Source of the DNA: Clostridiales bacterium
GTDB lineage: Bacteria; Bacillota; Clostridia; Lachnospirales; Lachnospiraceae
DNA length: 10,026 bases
Reading direction: 5' to 3'
Assembly (NCBI GenBank): GCA_019418195.1
Contig: DYCJ01000063.1
Location: forward strand, 1 to 10,026
In this document: positions 6,891-10,026 of the stretch, in pieces
Layout: each line of letters opens with the position of its first letter
Numbering within the stretch: position 1 is the stretch's first letter
The notes under the pieces: model-generated
Told to the model about the DNA's origin: nothing
The model's database searches: none
What the model saw: the letters and a program-made list of their open reading frames with translations, nothing else
Position numbers and translations under genes: made by a program

Positions 6891-7334
6891 ATGTATGTCC
6901 TTATTCCCTTATTGTTATCCGCAATATGCGCATTTGTAAATCCATTTATAGGATTATTCAGTATATTTACAGCAGCAGAGATTATCATTATCTTCTGTGT
7001 AGATATCAATGCAGATATGAGGATTAAACAGAGTTTGAAATTTGCCGAAAAAAATACAGCAGGTGCAGATAAACTGGGAAAATCAGGAAAGAAACTGGTA
7101 ACGGCAGAGTGCATCCTTATGGTTCTTTTTACCGGAATAACTATAGTAGTGGATCTCGGAGTATGGCTTCTTGCCAGCGGCAGACTTACCGGCAATACTG
7201 TGATCATGACACCGCTGCAGGTTGTTGCCGGAGATGAGCTGACGATCAGCGGCATTTTACTTACAGCAGGTATCATACTTCAGATCATTGCCCTGATACT
7301 GTCTTTTGTCAGGAGAAAACAGTTGATAAGATGA
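6891..7334 (+). CDS. Small multi-pass membrane protein, function unknown
   Basis: The predicted product is 147 residues. The start at ATG 6891 is preferred over the in-frame ATG 6858 because GGAG (6880-6883) lies 7 bases before 6891, while 6858 has no visible ribosome site and adds 11 mostly polar residues. Four hydrophobic segments are seen: two close together at the N-terminus (about 1-17 and 18-38), one at about 77-100 and one at about 118-141. A charged loop (MRIKQSLKFAEKN to GKSGKKLV, about 43-75) is likely cytoplasmic, and the protein ends RRKQLIR. No catalytic or transport motif is visible. It is 13 bases from the zinc-ribbon gene, which has a similar four-span layout, so the two probably form one unit. 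The longer gap upstream (82 bases) leaves open a separate promoter, but I could not identify one. Confidence 0.75.
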   Translation: MYVLIPLLLSAICAFVNPFIGLFSIFTAAEIIIIFCVDINADMRIKQSLKFAEKNTAGADKLGKSGKKLVTAECILMVLFTGITIVVDLGVWLLASGRLTGNTVIMTPLQVVAGDELTISGILLTAGIILQIIALILSFVRRKQLIR

Positions 7335-7347
7335 GGGAGGAAAAGTT

Positions 7348-7911
7348 ATGTTTTGTAGATTTTGCGGAAAAGAACTTCCCGAGGGCGCAAGGTTCTGCAA
7401 CAACTGCGGCAGGATCGCAGATGTCATGCCGCTTCAGCAGGCTGCGCGCAGGAGACCTATGGCGTGGTTCAAATTTACTATTTATTTCCAGCTATTTGCC
7501 AATGCCGCGTGCAATCTGATCATTGCATTTATGTGGATCACAGGACTGCATTACGGGGAATCCGCAGAGTTATATTATGAGACCTGTCCTCCGTTAAAAG
7601 TAATAGATGTGATATACGGTCTCAGCTGTATTGCGTGTGCCGCGGGGGCGATCGTGGTGCGGCAGAAACTGGCGCATTATAAAAAGAACGCTCCGACATG
7701 GTATATTGGCTTCATTGCAGTAACACTGATACTCGGCTTGATAAGCTCAGTGGCTGTCTATCTGGCAGTCACCTTTGCGTCGGAAGGATATCTGGAGATA
7801 AAACTGGCAGAACTGATGCGTTATGCGGTGATTGTGATCGCAGGAGTATGTTTTCATATCCCTTTAAATTATGTTTACTTTATAAAGAGAAAAGACTTGT
7901 TTGTAAACTAG
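7348..7911 (+). CDS. Zinc-ribbon membrane protein
   Basis: This 187-residue protein has an N-terminal zinc ribbon with four cysteines, CRFC (Cys3, Cys6) and CNNC (Cys17, Cys20), in the common 'FCxxCGxxLPEGARFCxxCG' form. The zinc ribbon is likely in the cytoplasm. It is followed by a basic linker (AARRRP, about 33-38) and four hydrophobic segments (about 40-65, 83-104, 117-142 and 151-175), ending in a Lys/Arg-rich tail. Known: this ribbon occurs in many Firmicutes membrane proteins, mostly of undefined role; it is a structural or protein-contact element rather than an enzyme. Start: GGGAGG (7335-7340) is 7 bases upstream of ATG 7348 and starts right after the previous stop, so translation of the pair is probably coupled. 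No terminator is evident after its stop. Confidence 0.88.
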   Translation: MFCRFCGKELPEGARFCNNCGRIADVMPLQQAARRRPMAWFKFTIYFQLFANAACNLIIAFMWITGLHYGESAELYYETCPPLKVIDVIYGLSCIACAAGAIVVRQKLAHYKKNAPTWYIGFIAVTLILGLISSVAVYLAVTFASEGYLEIKLAELMRYAVIVIAGVCFHIPLNYVYFIKRKDLFVN

Positions 7912-7912
7912 A

Positions 7913-7941
7913 TTTACTCCTTTCCCGAAATGTGATAAAAT
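7913..7941 (+). promoter_or_regulatory. Housekeeping sigma-A promoter for the hydratase gene
   Basis: A -35 TTTACT (7913-7918), a 17-base spacer and a -10 TAAAAT (7936-7941) preceded by TG one base upstream (7933-7934), making an extended -10. The predicted transcript start is near 7948, leaving a leader of about 73 bases. The promoter begins 2 bases after the stop of the zinc-ribbon gene. Confidence 0.65.
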
Positions 7942-7949
7942 AGCCATGT

Positions 7950-7996
7950 TGAGCACATAAAATCATTTCATATGATATGCTCATATTGCATGAAAT
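7950..7996 (+). repeat. Overlapping inverted repeats in the hydratase leader
   Basis: TGAGCA (7950-7955) pairs with TGCTCA (7978-7983), and ATCAT/ATGAT (7962-7966/7972-7976) can extend pairing inside it. A second pair, ATTTCAT (7965-7971) and ATGAAAT (7990-7996), overlaps the first so that the two cannot form together as simple hairpins. It could be an operator or alternative RNA structures. The region is AT-rich, so chance is possible. Confidence 0.35.
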
Positions 7997-8020
7997 ATAT
8001 GATTCGAGAAGGAGGATTAC

Positions 8021-10026
8021 ATGATCAAATTATATGACAACGGCGTCTACCTCTTAAACGGTACCGAGATTGTGGAAGATACAGGAAATGTACAGGTCCC
8101 GCTTCCCAAGGAAGAAGCTGCGAAGAACACGATGGCATACAGCATCTTAAGCGCGCATAATACTTCCGGAAATATGCAGAACCTGCAGATTAAATTTGAC
8201 AAGCTGACGTCCCACGATATTACGTTCGTCGGCATTATCCAGACAGCACGTGCTTCAGGACTTCAGAAATTCCCGATCCCCTATGTGCTGACAAACTGCC
8301 ACAACAGCCTCTGTGCAGTAGGCGGTACGATCAATGAAGATGACCATATGTTTGGACTGACCTGCGCGAAGAAATACGGCGGCGTCTATGTTCCGCCTCA
8401 TCAGGCAGTCATCCATCAGTATGCCCGTGAGATGCTGGCAGGCGGCGGTAAGATGATCCTCGGATCTGACAGCCATACACGTTACGGAGCGCTCGGCACC
8501 ATGGCTATGGGTGAGGGCGGACCGGAGCTTGTAAAACAGCTTCTCAACAAGACATATGATATTAAGATGCCGGGCGTGATCGCAATCTACCTTGACGGTG
8601 AGCCGATGAAGGGCGTCGGACCGCAGGACGTTGCACTGGCCATTATTGGCGCGGTATTTAAAAACGGCTATGTAAATAATAAAGTAATGGAATTTGTCGG
8701 ACCGGGCGTGAAGAAGCTGATCGCAGATTTCCGTATCGGCGTTGACGTTATGACCACAGAGACGACCTGCCTTTCCTCAATCTGGACGACAGATGAGAAG
8801 ATCGAAGAGTTCTACGAGATCCACGGAAGAAGCGGGGACTACAAAGAGCTGAATCCGGGAGCATGTACATATTATGACGGATGCGTTTATGTGAACTTAA
8901 GCGAGATCAAACCGATGATCGCGATGCCGTTCCACCCGAGCAACGTTTATACGATCGATGAGGTAAATGCAAACCTGAAAGATATCCTCCACGATGTAGA
9001 GCAGAAAGCGCTTGTAAGTCTTGACGGCGCGGTAGAGTATTCTCTTCAGGATAAGATCCGTGATGGTAAGCTCTATGTAGAGCAGGGCATCATCGCAGGA
9101 TGCGCAGGAGGCGGATTTGAAAATATCTGCGCGGCAGCTGATATTATCAAAGGACACAATATCGGTTCCGACGCATTTACATTCAGTGTATATCCGGCAA
9201 GTATGCCGATTTATATGGAACTGGTGAAGAACGGCGCAGTGGCTGATCTTATGGAAGCAGGAACAGTCGTGAAGACTGCATTCTGCGGCCCGTGCTTCGG
9301 CGCTGGAGACACACCGGCGAACAATGCATTCTCCATCCGCCATACAACGAGAAACTTCCCGAACCGTGAGGGAAGCAAGCTCCAGAGCGGACAGATCTCA
9401 TCTGTGGCGCTTATGGATGCACGTTCTATCGCAGCTACGGCGGCAAACAAAGGATACCTCACACCGGCGACAGCTATGGATGTGGAGTACAAAGGACAGA
9501 AATATCACTTTGACAGCAATATTTATGCAAACCGTGTATTTGACAGCCACGGCGTGGCAGATCCGGGCGTTGAGATCCAGTTCGGACCGAATATCAAAGA
9601 CTGGCCGGAGATGTCCGCACTGCCGGAGAACCTGATCGTGAAAGTTGTATCCGAGATCCACGATCCGGTTACAACAACAGACGAGCTCATTCCGTCAGGT
9701 GAGACTTCCTCTTACCGTTCTAATCCGCTGGGACTTGCAGAGTTCGCGCTCTCAAGAAAAGATCCGGCATATGTGGGACGCGCGAAAGAAGTACAGAAAG
9801 CACAGAAAGCGATCGAAGCGGGCACATGTCCTCTTGACGCACTGGAAGAATTGAAACCGGTAATGGCGACAATCCGGAAGACATATCCGGAAGCCGGCGA
9901 AGGAAATATCGGTGTCGGAAGCACGATCTTCGCTGTAAAACCGGGAGACGGATCTGCACGTGAGCAGGCTGCATCCTGTCAGAAAGTCCTTGGCGGCTGG
10001 GCCAATATTGCTATTGAGTATGCCAC
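8021..10026 (+). CDS. Aconitase-superfamily hydratase (partial, 3' end beyond window)
   Basis: The first 668 codons are present and the frame is open to the window edge. ATG 8021 has an excellent AAGGAGG (8009-8015) 5 bases upstream. The three [4Fe-4S] ligands match aconitase: Cys361 (in [12 protein letters not shown]), then Cys422 and Cys425 (CGPC). By eye against mitochondrial aconitase, other active-site positions are kept: Gln in [10 protein letters not shown], His94, the IHQ histidine, GSDSHT (Asp150, Ser151, His152), Glu247, Arg444 and Arg449 (TRNFPNR), and the swivel-domain [10 protein letters not shown] (Ser645, Arg647). Differences: Asp100 of aconitase corresponds to Cys93, and the usual CTNS around the first cluster Cys is CAGG. 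This fits the divergent group annotated simply as 'hydratase' (relatives of E. coli YbhJ), a cytoplasmic hydro-lyase of unproven substrate, rather than true citrate aconitase. It is likely monocistronic or first in its operon. Confidence 0.92.
   Translation, partial: MIKLYDNGVYLLNGTEIVEDTGNVQVPLPKEEAAKNTMAYSILSAHNTSGNMQNLQIKFDKLTSHDITFVGIIQTARASGLQKFPIPYVLTNCHNSLCAVGGTINEDDHMFGLTCAKKYGGVYVPPHQAVIHQYAREMLAGGGKMILGSDSHTRYGALGTMAMGEGGPELVKQLLNKTYDIKMPGVIAIYLDGEPMKGVGPQDVALAIIGAVFKNGYVNNKVMEFVGPGVKKLIADFRIGVDVMTTETTCLSSIWTTDEKIEEFYEIHGRSGDYKELNPGACTYYDGCVYVNLSEIKPMIAMPFHPSNVYTIDEVNANLKDILHDVEQKALVSLDGAVEYSLQDKIRDGKLYVEQGIIAGCAGGGFENICAAADIIKGHNIGSDAFTFSVYPASMPIYMELVKNGAVADLMEAGTVVKTAFCGPCFGAGDTPANNAFSIRHTTRNFPNREGSKLQSGQISSVALMDARSIAATAANKGYLTPATAMDVEYKGQKYHFDSNIYANRVFDSHGVADPGVEIQFGPNIKDWPEMSALPENLIVKVVSEIHDPVTTTDELIPSGETSSYRSNPLGLAEFALSRKDPAYVGRAKEVQKAQKAIEAGTCPLDALEELKPVMATIRKTYPEAGEGNIGVGSTIFAVKPGDGSAREQAASCQKVLGGWANIAIEYA

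Noticed and set aside
7950..7983. Terminator for the zinc-ribbon gene
   Set aside because: The stem is AT-rich, mismatched and lacks a T-run; it also lies downstream of the predicted hydratase promoter, so it fits a leader element better.
8768..8770. Cys250 as a relocated Fe-S ligand in the hydratase
   Set aside because: On recounting, the aconitase ligands align with Cys361, Cys422 and Cys425, so no ligand is missing and Cys250 need not bind the cluster.

Overview
The window looks like chromosomal DNA of a Gram-positive Clostridia, most likely a Lachnospiraceae-type gut bacterium. The reasons are strong AGGAGG-type ribosome sites, intermediate base composition, several lipoprotein signal peptides, an ECF sigma/single-pass anti-sigma pair, a DUF3810 protein and an aconitase-family 'hydratase' of a kind common in that group. 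This is a family-level guess; no rRNA or other phylogenetic marker is present. All nine genes found are on the + strand. No tRNA, rRNA, CRISPR array, insertion sequence or clear Rho-independent terminator was seen.

Region 1 (7-2260) holds a membrane protein with a zinc-metalloprotease signature (DUF3810), an ECF sigma factor and an overlapping gene for its probable anti-sigma factor. Region 2 (2261-6808) begins with a 118-base regulatory gap and carries three consecutive lipoprotein genes: a 792-residue transglutaminase-like protein with an intact Cys-His-Asp triad, a 463-residue two-domain protein, and a 195-residue protein of unknown function. Region 3 (6809-7911) has two small multi-pass membrane proteins, the second with an N-terminal zinc ribbon. 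Region 4 (7912-10026) has a housekeeping-type promoter, a leader with competing inverted repeats, and the first 668 codons of an aconitase-superfamily hydratase that runs off the window.

The most informative signal is a pair of matching promoter-like elements, TGTAACC-N16-GGTATTA. One lies just upstream of the sigma gene (1156-1185) and the other just upstream of the transglutaminase lipoprotein gene (2266-2295). The -35 part and its N17 spacing agree with the TGTAAC-N17-CGWC promoters known for SigX/SigV-type ECF factors. The simplest reading is that the sigma factor activates its own sigma/anti-sigma operon and a cell-surface lipoprotein operon. That would be a self-contained envelope-response module: signal, anti-sigma release, sigma activation, then a surface transglutaminase/protease-like protein and companion lipoproteins. 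The signal, the substrate of the transglutaminase fold and the role of the neighbouring DUF3810 protein are unknown. The hydratase appears to be a separate metabolic unit.
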